64,000 nucleotides of DNA from Sialis fuliginosa (Eukaryota; Arthropoda; Insecta; Megaloptera; Sialidae), in NCBI GenBank assembly GCA_961205875.1, contig OY540817.1, positions 10,327,001-10,391,000 on the forward strand, given 5' to 3'. Under the pieces are notes generated by a model that searched no databases, was not told the DNA's origin, and worked only from the letters and a program-made list of their open reading frames with translations. Below, piece after piece: positions 22,604 to 32,585 of this stretch (position 1 is the first letter of the stretch; the number at the start of each line of letters is the position of its first letter). A program made the position numbers and the translations under genes.

Positions 22604-22915
22604 TATTTTAAAACCACTTTCTCTTTTATATGCTTTATATAAAATCCATACGTTATTAATATGCGACAAGAAATAGTTTGTACATTCTAATTATTATTAA
22701 AATTTCTTACAGATCGATCGTAGACATCTTATAACGATATCTGTACAGAATGATTAATTGATAGCTGAAATAATTAATTTGATCATTACACGAACAGAAG
22801 TTGTGCGGGGATTAATATTAGTTCACTAGAATCTATATATGTACAGAGAAGTCTGTCGGTTCTATTGATTGTCTCATGTCTTTATATCATATATACCAGT
22901 GCCAATCAAAATTTT
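22604..22915. other. Nothing recognised
   Basis: AT-rich spacer between the foldback and a pogo-like terminus. No coding frame. Confidence 0.4.
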
Positions 22916-22985
22916 ACAATACAATAGAGTCTCTTTTTTGGCGAATTTTTTATGCGGATTTGAAGCTACGCGGTGCGATTTATAA
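22916..22985 (+). mobile_element. pogo-like family-B terminus, fragment
   Basis: CAATAGAGTCTC, then ATGCGGATTTGAAGCTACGC, then GGTGCGATT matches the family-B start at 59522 and, complemented, at 53374. Similarity stops soon after. The CAxTAGxGTCTC-plus-GCGGATTTGAAG end resembles pogo/Tigger termini. Confidence 0.6.
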
Positions 22986-23549
22986 TATAAAAAACCATCG
23001 TTTTCATTTAAATCACATTTATTTAAACATTAAAATGCACGAATCGCTTATGCTCACGTCGGGTCACAACTGTGACCCGAAAAATTCATTATCCGCATCC
23101 AGATGTACTTTGAATTCAACACCAATATAAAATATTATTATCAGTTATTTTATAAAATAACATTGTAAATAAGTAATAAAAGTTCGATTGTAGATAACTC
23201 TGGTTTGTGATAAACTATAGGTAATAATCATTTATAAAAACCGAGCAATAGACTAATACTACACAAAGAATTGAACAATTTATACGTAAATGTTTTGAAA
23301 TGTCTGGTGTATTGGCCAACCCTGACGGGCACAAACAGAGGAGACTGAAGTTTGTGTAGACAACGGAATAATTGAAATATTAAGTGCGTATTATATCTTA
23401 ATCTCACAAATATTCCAGTGGTCTTAAACTTTATGAAGGAATCTATAGTTTAAACCTATTTAAAGCCATTCTGTAGAAGTCTTAATAAATTGATCAAGAA
23501 AATTAAATACAGTTTTGATGTTTGATAAGTGTCGCTAGTCTGATTCAAT
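22986..23549. other. AT-rich; short perfect hairpin at about 23060-23080
   Basis: CGGGTCACAACTGTGACCCG at about 23060-23079 is a 20-bp perfect palindrome. The rest shows no recognised feature. Confidence 0.5.
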
Positions 23550-24036
23550 TAAAAAAAAAAACAAAAAACCAGACAAGTACGAGTAGAACTCGCGTACCGT
23601 TATATAAAACTTTATTATTGACAATAATTAGACACGTAGACACTAGACCCGATTCCCAAAGCGTCTTTATGTTATGTAGACGCTGTATGAAAAAAACTGC
23701 AAATTTAAGTTTGTTATGTAATAATTCCACATAGAATTAGAAATTAATAATTTTCGAATTTTTCCTTTACTTGTATTATGAGACCTTTCTTTGTGCCAAA
23801 TTTTAAGATTCTAGGTCAACTATAGATTTTGATGATCGATTAGTTAGTCTGTTAGTATCAAAAAACGTATCTTTTTATTAGAAACTTGAATTTTTTGCAG
23901 GACTATGAAGCTATAGATCTTATTATAGTAAAATTACATTTCAGCTAAATCGGTTAAGTAGTTTTGCTTACAGACAGACATATGGTTAAAAGAGGTTCGT
24001 TTTTAGAATTTCCATTTTGACGGAACCCTAAAAAGG
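23550..24036 (+). mobile_element. Family-E interspersed repeat, copy E1
   Basis: Starts near GACAAGTACGAGTAGAACTCG and ends GACGGAACCCTAAA. It shares with 48105-48484 the blocks AAGATTCTAGGTCAAC, TTTTGATGATC, AGTATCAAAA, TATCTTTTTATT, GGACTATGAxGCT and GACAGAC. The open frames on both strands near 23522-23734 lie in this repeat and are not host genes. Confidence 0.7.
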
Positions 24037-24837
24037 GGCTCTCTTTAATTTATGATTTAATCTTTTTTTCGTTTAAATAAATAATTACCTACCTAAACAT
24101 TCTTCCGAAATGTTTTCCAGTAATATCATTTCAACATATGTCTAATAAATGACCGCTGAATTGAAAATGTAATTATGAAACCTCAACACCTGCATCGCTA
24201 CTAATTACAAACTTCCACACACCCACTCACGCACACACGCACATATACATATTACACATACACACACGCTACTGATTACAGTTCAGACAGAACCGTATAA
24301 CTGAAAATAAGGATAAAAAAAAATTAATCATTATTTTTGTTAGTTAAATATTTTGTAATTTCTATATGTTCCAACTTTTTTTATTATTCAACCGATTTCG
24401 ATGAAATTTTTACTGTTTTACTGAAAGAAAATTTAATTTTTCAATATTTAAATCAACTGTAGTTTCGAACAAAAATTATAATATTTTATTTTTTTCCATT
24501 AGTCTTTTTTTTAATCTAATAATAAACATAATTCTATTTAAAAAAATATATTAATCGCATTTTATCAAAATTTAATAACAATACGCGGGCGAAACCACGG
24601 ATGGATCGCTAATATAATTATTATTTGCAAAATATTTTAAAGTAACAAGTAATTCAATAATAAAACTGTAGACACAGCATTATATAGATAGAAACACAAT
24701 TTTAAAATGTTAATTCATATTTTTTGCGTTACCTACTTTAATAACATCCTTGTCAGAGATATATCACTTTGTTCGAAAAACTTCTTTCTAATAAAATACT
24801 TTTACTACGTCCTGGAAAAAACTGAATACATACTTAC
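24037..24837. other. CA-rich low complexity and AT-rich sequence
   Basis: At 24215-24270 there is imperfect (CA)n with ACACACACGC-type interruptions. At about 24590, ACGCGGGCGAAACCACGG followed by CGCTAAT resembles a decayed Helitron 3' end, but no 5' part was found. Confidence 0.4.
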
Positions 24838-25009
24838 TGTATCTATAGACATTTTTCTTATCCACACAACAGTTTTCTTCTATACAAAATGACAGAAATT
24901 CTATAACTCGATATAAATTTGTTGACATTTCTTTACGAACTACAGCTGCTTGGTGCGAACGTTCGAGCGAGGGCAACGAAAGAAAAAAAAATAGCAAAAA
25001 AATATCCAT
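24838..25009 (-). CDS. Candidate first coding exon with signal-like N-terminus
   Basis: On the minus strand an ATG at 25007-25009 opens 57 codons and then meets a near-consensus donor, TACA then GTAAGTA (GT at 24836-24837), leaving phase 1. The product starts MDIFLLFFFLSLPSLERS, a short n-region with a strongly hydrophobic core like a signal peptide. It continues with a charged stretch including VVRKEMSTNLYRVIEF and a CIEENCCVDKK motif with a paired cysteine. The hydrophobic core is encoded by T-runs, so chance is a real alternative. No family recognised. No downstream exon identified. Confidence 0.3.
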
Positions 25010-26048
25010 CAGCAGAACATCAGAAGCAATGAGTTTAACTTTTAACGAAGAAACTTTTTTTAAGTTTTCACTGCAAATCTGGAATAATAAATTACCTTCT
25101 TCGTTTTCATGGCTGATACGGGATGAGAGTGTAACTCGAGGGGTCGAAGAATGAACGTCGATATGTACGAAATTAGAATTAATATTTCAGGACCGATTAT
25201 TAGTTCCATTTACATTATTATTGAGAATAACATGGAATCTATAATACTGATTAAGTTTATTGAAACGATGATTGGCTATTATTATTTTAAGAGCTATCAT
25301 TATGAGTAATTTCAAGAGATTAATAAATCTGTGATTATCTAATTTAATATTTAGTCATTTTTCAATACATAGTAAAATTCATTGAGTAGTATTTAAGCGT
25401 GCAATATTTTATATACTTAAAGCATTAAATATAATGTATTTGAGCAATAACATTTTGAATTCTGAGCATTTTACTAAACATTAAGTGTGACATTAAAAAT
25501 ATTTAATTTTAATTTTGAGGGAATGTCCATTACCCCCCCCCCCCCCCCCCCGAAATAAAAAAAGGTAAACCTGAAGAATATGCCGTTACCGACGTCACTA
25601 CTATCAAATATCACGTCTTTCTGTGTTAGAATAGACCTAACCTAACCTAACGAAAACTAACCAACCCAAAACTAATCAACTCAATTTCACCCTAACAGAT
25701 TGCCTGACCAAGGACAGTTAATTTGTATTTTATTAGAACATCAACTCTGTACGATTTATAAAATATTATATAAATACATAATATTGCTCATTTAGTACAA
25801 ATCTCGCCATCCTTTAACCATTTTAAGAAGCAATTTTTTTTCTATGTGTAATTTTATTTCTTTAATGAATAAAAAGTATTTTCTTAACGCTAGTTTTTAT
25901 TAACTATTGCTAAAACAGAAAAAAAAATACTGTTCAATATTGTTTACAAATGCTATCTTCACTATTTATCATTTCATTTAAAATTTGCGTGTTTAATTTG
26001 TTCCCATTTTTATTTAGTTATTACAAATATGGTGCCAAGCACTTTCAA
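25010..26048. other. AT-rich; C19 run and three CCTAA units
   Basis: An uninterrupted run of 19 C at 25533-25551, then (CCTAA)3 at about 25636-25650, the complement of the insect telomere unit TTAGG. The run is too short to be an interstitial telomere block. A GC-richer patch at 25110-25160 (GTAACTCGAGGGGTCGAAG) is single-copy. Confidence 0.6.
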
Positions 26049-26272
26049 ACAGAGTATCAAACTTATATGACAATTTATATGACATATCTCTTGGAGTTTT
26101 TGACAGATAGTTGCATGCATAGTCAGTAAAAACAAAGGTATGTAAAATATATTTACTAACTAGTATTTACTAACATTGAGTAAAAACGTTAAAATAAACT
26201 TACTGCGCATGCAACTATCTGTCAAAAACTCCAAGAAATATCAGATATGTCATATAAATTTGATACCCAGTT
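26049..26272. mobile_element. MITE-like inverted repeat, about 70-bp arms
   Basis: The left end reads AGAGTATCAAACTTATATGAC and, complemented, the right end reads CTGGGTATCAAATTTATATGA. Inside both share TTGGAGTTTTTGACAGATAG then TTGCATGC and CAGTAA/CAGT. The body of about 220 bp has a short AT-rich centre and no coding sequence. No clear target duplication, so the superfamily is unknown. Confidence 0.75.
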
Positions 26273-28253
26273 TTAAAATTGCTTATAAACTTACATTTTT
26301 AAAGCAAAATTTTAGTTTGCCGCTATTTTAAATGGCATTTATTCATTTTTTATTGAAATACTCATAGGTAAAATAACAATAATAGGCCTCCTCAAAATTG
26401 AGTACCTACATTTTAATAATAATATGAATAACCGATATTATTTCTACCCTATGGAAAAACAAGGACAGCAACAAAAGTTTTTATATTTCATAAAATATGA
26501 AGACAGTGAAACCAAGTTTTGATACAGCGAAGGGGTAGACCGCCTTATTCAAAACTGGTAAGAACTAATAAAGAGTTTCAATTTTAATTATGCATTTGAT
26601 AAAATTGCAAACATAATTTACAAGTTGCTTAATTAAGAATGTGAACATTGAAATTTCCAACGATCGGTACTGTTGAAGTTTTTTAATTGATTGCTGGCGT
26701 AAATGGTGCACTGAGATTGTTCCCGATTACAAAAGTGAAAAATGTGTTTCGAGAACGCAATTATTAAATGTTGTTTTAAATGATTACGTAACAACTTCTT
26801 GAAGTAGGATTTGGTTTGAAATAAGAAAAAATACCCGAGTAAAACTGATTTATAAGTTTTTTTCAATATCATTTTCTTCCACTGTCGTAATTATTTGAGT
26901 CATTTTATTGTATTGAAATTACATTCGAATAAATTATTTTTTAAATGATAATTTTTATTAATTGTTTCTCTTGACTAAATATTGGAAGAATTCTCAGTAC
27001 GACAGTGCAGTAGTATTTTAGTTTCCAATCCTCATTTTTAAGGAAATCTGAATTTTTATGTATATTTAATAATTATTGAAGATAATACGAGGATAAAATT
27101 GACACAACTACTTTTTAACCGATTTTGGTATACAATTTTTTTATATTTGATTTAAAGCCCCCCGCAGTTTTATATTTTGACGTACCATATGCCTTGGTAT
27201 AAAAAAAATTATCTAGCTTTAGCTCCTTAGCGCCCTCCCTAAAAAATATTTGTTTTAACAATTTTGTACATTTTTACTAGAAGGTATCAATTTACATGTT
27301 CAGTAAAAAATTTAATTTTATAACATTTATAGTTTACGAGATATTTTGCTTTGACTGAAAAGGACCGACGGACGTCAAAAACTTCGTAGTAAAATAAAAA
27401 CGTAACATTTAAAATTCATGATACCGAAATATATATACATACAAGATGTAAAACATATATGTATATTATTAAATTAAACCTCATGTGTAGGTCAGACTCA
27501 CCCTCTTATCTTCCCCTCCCCACAGACACACATCCGTGCACACACAAATATACGTAGATACAGCCGTTGAAAATATTATATGAAAAAGAAAGACATATTG
27601 AGATAGCGACCTTGTGACCCAACGGTCTATAAATTTCACTCTACGATACCAGAACTGTCCAACTAACTTGACCTATAGATGGCGCAAGTTGTTTCATGAA
27701 TCATCAACTCTGCACCTGCTATTCTTAGCGAATTTTCCAACGAAAAATCACAACGCGGAAAACTCTTATAAATTTTCACATATAACTTTTAAAATCCCAT
27801 TTTATGTTATTTTTATTTATTTTTTAAGAAGAATTTATGTATTTATTTAAATCTTTTTGAGTCAGTATTTTATTTATGTTTCTTGGTAGAAATTCATAGG
27901 TAACCCAAACCACATACAGAATTTTACTATTATAAATTACAAGCGTTATAATTTGGAAACGACAAGTTTTTCTTACGAAAAGACCGACATTTTTATTGCC
28001 ATTGAACAGTTTAACTTCTAAAGTACGCATTAAAAAAAGCTTGCTATCTTAGAAAATGTATAAATGTTATATTATCTAACAGTGTTGTCAATAAGAAAGT
28101 AATGACGTCATGTTCTTAATATAGGTGGCAGCAATTATGAGCTGTCAATTCAATCATGAAAACCAGTAACTTCAAAAAGCTGTCATATACAACCATACAC
28201 CTACGTACAGAATTGCTACATTGTATCATATCATACATATACTGCTTATAACA
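26273..28253. other. AT-rich stretch with no recognised gene
   Basis: Open frames at 26633-26872, 27614-27850 and 27824-28030 have neither splice context nor recognisable domains. TATAGATGGCGC at 27673 is a word often seen near insect genes, but alone it means little. Confidence 0.35.
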
Positions 28254-28577
28254 GTGGCGTGGGAAGAAAATATATTAAATAAAATAAAATAATTATGTAC
28301 AGCAACCTTAAATATAAATACGCTACATAAAATGTGAAAAAAACGTGGTAATTTTTTTTTATAAACACCTGTAATTTTGTAACAACGTGCGACCGCGGTA
28401 CAATTTAACGTAGCAAGTTACAACTTACTTCTACAAACAAAATTCTTTATTAGTCTACCAATTCTTTTGGAAAAACTACCCAAATCTCTCTTATTTATTA
28501 TCGTAATATCACACATTTGATCAGAGTTAAAAATTTTATATTTATGTCAAAAATCATACCTTGTAGATACGCCCCTG
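28254..28577. mobile_element. Possible hAT-like MITE
   Basis: The left end CAGTGGCGTGGGAAG and the complemented right end CAGGGGCGTATCTACAAGG have the CAGxGGCGT style of hAT-type elements. The flanking 8-mers (GCTTATAA and ACGTATAC) agree only partly, so the duplication is decayed or the ends are misjudged. The interior has a GCGACCGCGGTAC patch and no coding frame. Confidence 0.4.
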
Positions 28578-29574
28578 ACGTATACATCCTTACATACACT
28601 CACAACACCTGTATGTGTCAGTAGATTAAATTGCTACTTGACAAGAACTAATTTTGCTTTGCTGAGTGTAATAGAATTTAACAAAGTAAAGTAAGGTGAA
28701 GTATGTACAGTATATTATAATGTAATATACGATGTATTTAGTAAGAACCTCTTAGTTCCATCATCAAAATGGCCTTATTACATATAAAAAAACACCATTG
28801 CATACAACTTTGATGTTGTCAAGAGGTAATTAAAGTATTCTACACAGCGCCTCCACCAACAATATTGTATTATTACTTTATTCTTTATTGGAAATAATTA
28901 AATTACAAGGCTTACTGTATGGTCGGTCTGAATTAAAAAAATCTAAACTGAACAAAATTATTAAATGTCCACTTTAAATGCGTATAGGAAAGTCAAATTC
29001 GTTTATGCACTCCATCATAACTCATAAGTATTATTAATTTAACCTTTTTTTTAATTTTAACTATTATTATAGCCTTTTACTTTCCTCCTCTCTTTAGCAT
29101 TTCATGTTTAATTATTTGATTAACATGTCAAGGTCATTCTAATTCACTAGTCTCGCAAAATAAGTTTCACTTAAAAATTGTATTTTTTATTTCATCAAAA
29201 GTCGTTATAAATGGGTTAAATAAAATATAAATATGTATAGGGTAATGCAATTTTTGAAAAAACGTGGGTTTTGCGACAAAGTAAGTCTACAAAAATGTAT
29301 TATTTAATTTAAAAAAGATAATATTTTTAATGCATGAAATGAACGTATCTTACACAAAAACCAGAAATTTTTAATATAAAAATATCTCACAATACTTTTT
29401 AAATTACCACCAGAAGTAGCAAAAAAATAGTTGCAAGACAAACATAAATCTTCATGAATGTCCTCATGAAAACCCTTAAGAGAATCGATTTGTACAAATT
29501 GCCACTTTTGCAAAGGTTAACAATTATTACATTCTCCATATTGCGGCCACGCTGCAACGGTGGCAATAACTTAC
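28578..29574. other. AT-rich stretch, nothing recognised
   Basis: Open minus frames near 29304-29620 are partly explained by the short candidate exon at 29575. No other signal. Confidence 0.35.
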
Positions 29575-29622
29575 GCGCCATTGAAGGAAGACAAAAGACC
29601 GTCGCAATATTTTTCCACATGG
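29575..29622 (-). CDS. Weak candidate 48-nt exon
   Basis: On the minus strand, CTAG precedes a 48-nt segment ending in TGGCGC then a consensus donor GTAAGTT (GT at 29573-29574). In phase 0 it reads PCGKILRRSFVFLQWR, and it would keep the frame of the upstream exon at 30287-30406. An ATG-led alternative frame reads MWKNIATVFCLPSMA. The segment is GC-richer than its flanks. The acceptor has a poor pyrimidine tract, so this is speculative. Confidence 0.2.
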
Positions 29623-29814
29623 CTAGATATCGGCAGGTGTTTAACTAACTAAATAATTTTAATTTGTACAAGGAATGTACATGAAAGTTCTCCAATATAC
29701 GTGGAATTAATGAGTTCTCGTTTCAATTTAAAATAATTATCGTTTACGTATATAAACAAGTAATCAGGCCGAAAATAAGATAATTGTTCGTATACTTTAT
29801 AATAGCTTTTAAAA

Positions 29815-29855
29815 ACATCTGCTAAGCGATGACACAGTGCATCCTTGTGCTAAAG
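29815..29855 (-). repeat. Family-C terminal fragment
   Basis: ACATCTGCTAAGCGATGACA then CAGTGCATCCTTGTGCTAAA corresponds to the complemented family-C 3' end, which elsewhere contains GCACGAGGAAGCACTGTGC. Confidence 0.55.
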
Positions 29856-29979
29856 AAGACCGGTAGAACTAAAAAAATGTGACTGATTTTTTATTTTTTG
29901 CATAACCATAACGAAAATGTGATATATTTTTATGTGGAAGAAAGTAGATTTTACGTTAATAATTTGTCAAATTAAATAA

Positions 29980-30035
29980 ATTGACATTAGAAAACTAATA
30001 TTTATAATGCAAAGGTGAGTTTTATTTCTGACAAA
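29980..30035 (+). repeat. Fragment shared with the interior of the nested MITE at 44931
   Basis: ATTAGAAAACTAATATTTAT then AATGCAAAGGTGAGTTTTAT matches the segment at about 45094-45145 (ATTAGAAAACTAATATTCAT and so on). No ends present. Confidence 0.6.
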
Positions 30036-30286
30036 AAAGATATTAAAGAACATGGAAGTTATGTATGGTTCTTCATACCGATATTTATATATTAGAATAG
30101 ATTCGTTATATGCATTCACACAACGATGTGGAACAAATGTTCTATAAAGTGTCACATTTAACAAATTCGCTGTAGTCTACAATTTTACCCTTAAAATGTT
30201 TATTTTACACATCAATAAATAAAACATGATGGCATTGATTTTATAGGTTTTGTTTTATGACACTTGTATAATAAAATAAGACTTAC

Positions 30287-30406
30287 CTTTAAACGATTGG
30301 CGATAACATTAATCCCCTGCAGACTCTGTATTAATAACAGAACTGTAGCTAGACGAAACATGGAGAACACTGTACCATGAGATCTATTCTCGCGATCTTT
30401 TGTCAT
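30287..30406 (-). CDS. Coding exon of an unidentified host gene (start codon plus signal-like segment)
   Basis: The best-supported host coding sequence in the window. On the minus strand the acceptor TTTCATTTTGTTACAG is followed directly by ATG, then 40 codons (120 nt, phase 0), then AAAG and a consensus donor GTAAGTC (GT at 30285-30286). The peptide opens MTKDRENRSHGTVFS and continues MFRLATVLLLIQSLQG, then INVIANRLK. The second part looks like a signal peptide or signal anchor with an 11-residue hydrophobic core. Met16 could be the functional start. Because the ATG sits at the exon edge, upstream exons (higher coordinates) should be 5' UTR, and the next exon lies at lower coordinates. The product would enter the secretory pathway. 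I do not recognise the family. Confidence 0.6.
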
Positions 30407-30628
30407 CTGTAACAAAATGAAATTACAGTTAATACATAACCATTACATGTGTAATCGAACAATTTTTTAATTGAATGGGTTCTAAAGTTATTCCACTTGA
30501 AATTTAATTGCGTCGCATTGCTTGTTTATATATTCTTTTTTAATATACAAAACATAATTATTTTACAGGAAAAACAATTGGTTTAATGCAAGGAAAGTTG
30601 AATTGGACCAAGACAATCCTTGCTCCAT

Positions 30629-31140
30629 ATACAGGGTGCGGCATTTAAATTGAAACAAGGGGGAAATGGGTTGTCGTCGTTTTTTTAATAGAAACCTATA
30701 TTTTTTATTTTAAAATCTTATTTTACATGAAAGGAAATATTTTTTTTTGATTTTTTTATTGTATTTAACAAAATATAATATTTTTTTTATTATCAAATTT
30801 CAAAGTAGATAAAGTGCAAAGATTTAAAAAAAGACAAAATTACGCACTTTTTGTCTTTGTATTATATTCAAAATTTGATAGTTTACAGATAAAAAGTTCT
30901 CAAAAGAAAGACACTCTCTAGTTATTTTGCTAAATATCATAAAAAATAGTATCAGAAAAAAATGTTAAATGGTATTTCATTTTTTAAGTAAAATAAAAAA
31001 TATATGTTTCCATTCATAAAAAAGTTTATAACCTTGAAATCTAAAACCAAACAAAAATTGTTATTTTTCCTTGAAACCAAATAACTATTTTTATACAGTC
31101 CCTTTTATTTGAGATATTTGCTTCTCTCAATTTAATAAAA
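30629..31140. repeat. Foldback-like repeat with ACAGGGTGCGG terminus
   Basis: Begins ATACAGGGTGCGGCATTTAA. An imperfect palindrome centred near 30845 pairs TATCAAATTTCAAAGTA with (complemented) TATCAAATTTTGAATATA, GACAAAATTACGCAC with GACAAAAAGTGCGTAA, and outward ATATTTTTTATTTTA on both sides. Its right flank holds GAGATATTTGCTTCTCTCAATTTA, shared with the foldback end at 5715-5750. Non-coding and AT-rich. Confidence 0.55.
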
Positions 31141-31755
31141 ACAACATCATTTTAATATTAGAATAATAATTTCAATCTAACTATTTTGTTATTTCTCTTT
31201 AAAACATTATTGTTGGTTGAAAATAAAAAAAATGTATGTTTCATTTGTGCCTCGAGGTTCCAATTGTGTAAGAAGTACAGCCCTGAATGATATAATTAAT
31301 TTCGAGAAGATGTAATGCCTACGTTTTTTAATATCGTGATTTTAAAATAATTCGGCACTAAATATACTCGCATATCGTTATTTTTTATTGAAACTTAAAG
31401 TTTTCTAATTTTCTTTGTTTTATAGATACATACCTGCATTAATATTTATTTAAATAAATTAAAATATACATTTCGTCATAATTTATTGTTACTATTATTA
31501 TTGCATACAATAAACAAACCAAAGCTTAAATTTTTGTTCGCTTTAATAACATCAAATGAAAGACAGAAATCATTTTGTGACAAATCGCATTGAAACAAAG
31601 ATGTTTCTGTATTGCCTAAGCTCCTCATTTCGGTTCACCGAATTATATCAAAGATATTTAATTAAAATCAACTTTGACGAATTCTAAAGAACAATACGTA
31701 CGATTCAAACATTATTTAATTTGTTTTATATATCTCACTACTTAGATTTATCTAA
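31141..31755. other. AT-rich stretch, nothing recognised
   Basis: No coding frame or shared repeat seen. Confidence 0.4.
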
Positions 31756-32585
31756 TATTGCTTCCTCGCAATATCGAAGATACGAGAAGCTATGTGATCG
31801 TTTCAGATTGAGACAAAAAAAAAGTTCTCCAATTTCAAAATTTTAAATTTATTTATCCGTTTCACGTCAAGACAAACACTTTTCGTTCCGTGTCTGTCTG
31901 TCTGTCCGTGTGTCCGTGTGTCCGTCCGTCCGTCCGTCTGTCCCCTGAATCCTTGTCACACGCATAACTCATGAACCACTGAACCGATATTATTGAAACT
32001 TGGTCGGATGGTTGGGTTTGGTTTGAGGACGGTCCCATTTCAAAATCATTAAAATCGTGTGTAAGGGGGAGGGGTGACACCCCAAAATATTTATTTTTTC
32101 AAGATATCTCAAGAACGACACATGTTACGAGAAAATTTTATAGAATATTTTTTGTAGAGAATTAAATTTCCTATAGTATGGGTCTACTTCGTTTGTTGTA
32201 AAATATTCCCTTACAATGATTTATCTAAATTAATTTTAAAAATTCGTGTTTTGTTTTTCTAAATTGATATTTGATTGGATATATTAAGTGTCATTTTGAC
32301 GTTTTAAATGTCACTTTGGCGTTTTAAATGTCACTTTGACGTTTTAAATGTCATTTTGACATTTGCATAAATTTAGATTTAGATTGAAATTGTCAAAAAA
32401 TTAAAAATATATGAAAAAATATTCAGGTGCGTTTTAAGAAAAAATTCGAACTAAGATTTTTTAGTAAAATTTGTATAAAAATTAAATGGTTAAACAATGC
32501 CAGGCAATTTATCTGAACACTATCGGTTTTAGTGAATTTAGCACGAGGAAGCACTGTGCATTTACTTGGCAGATGTTTTTTTATT
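31756..32585 (+). mobile_element. Family-C interspersed repeat, fullest copy C2 (about 830 bp)
   Basis: Starts near GCTTCCTCGCAATATCGAAG and ends past CACGAGGAAGCACTGTGC, so GCTTCCTCG occurs inverted near both ends. In between: GTCTGTCTGTCTGTCCG with tandem GTCC units (31890-31940), CTCATGAACCACTGAACCGA, GAAACTTGGTCGGATGG, TCAAGATATCTCAAGAACGA, a 20-bp tandem unit TGTCAxTTTGACGTTTTAAA repeated about 3.5 times (32289-32360), and TTAAATGGTTAA. The ACCGATxTTxxTGAAACTTGG core is a style common in insect interspersed repeats. No coding sequence. The superfamily is unresolved. The minus frame 31862-32080 is a repeat by-product. Confidence 0.8.

Noticed and set aside
25636-25650. (CCTAA)3 as an interstitial telomere block
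   Set aside because: Only three units. Similar CTAACCTAAC runs at 18957, 56850 and 60486 are scattered words common in insect DNA.
31862-32080. 72-aa minus frame with RTDGRTHGHTDRQTD
   Set aside because: Translation of the (GTCC/GTCTG)n tract of a family-C repeat, a by-product seen in many such repeats.
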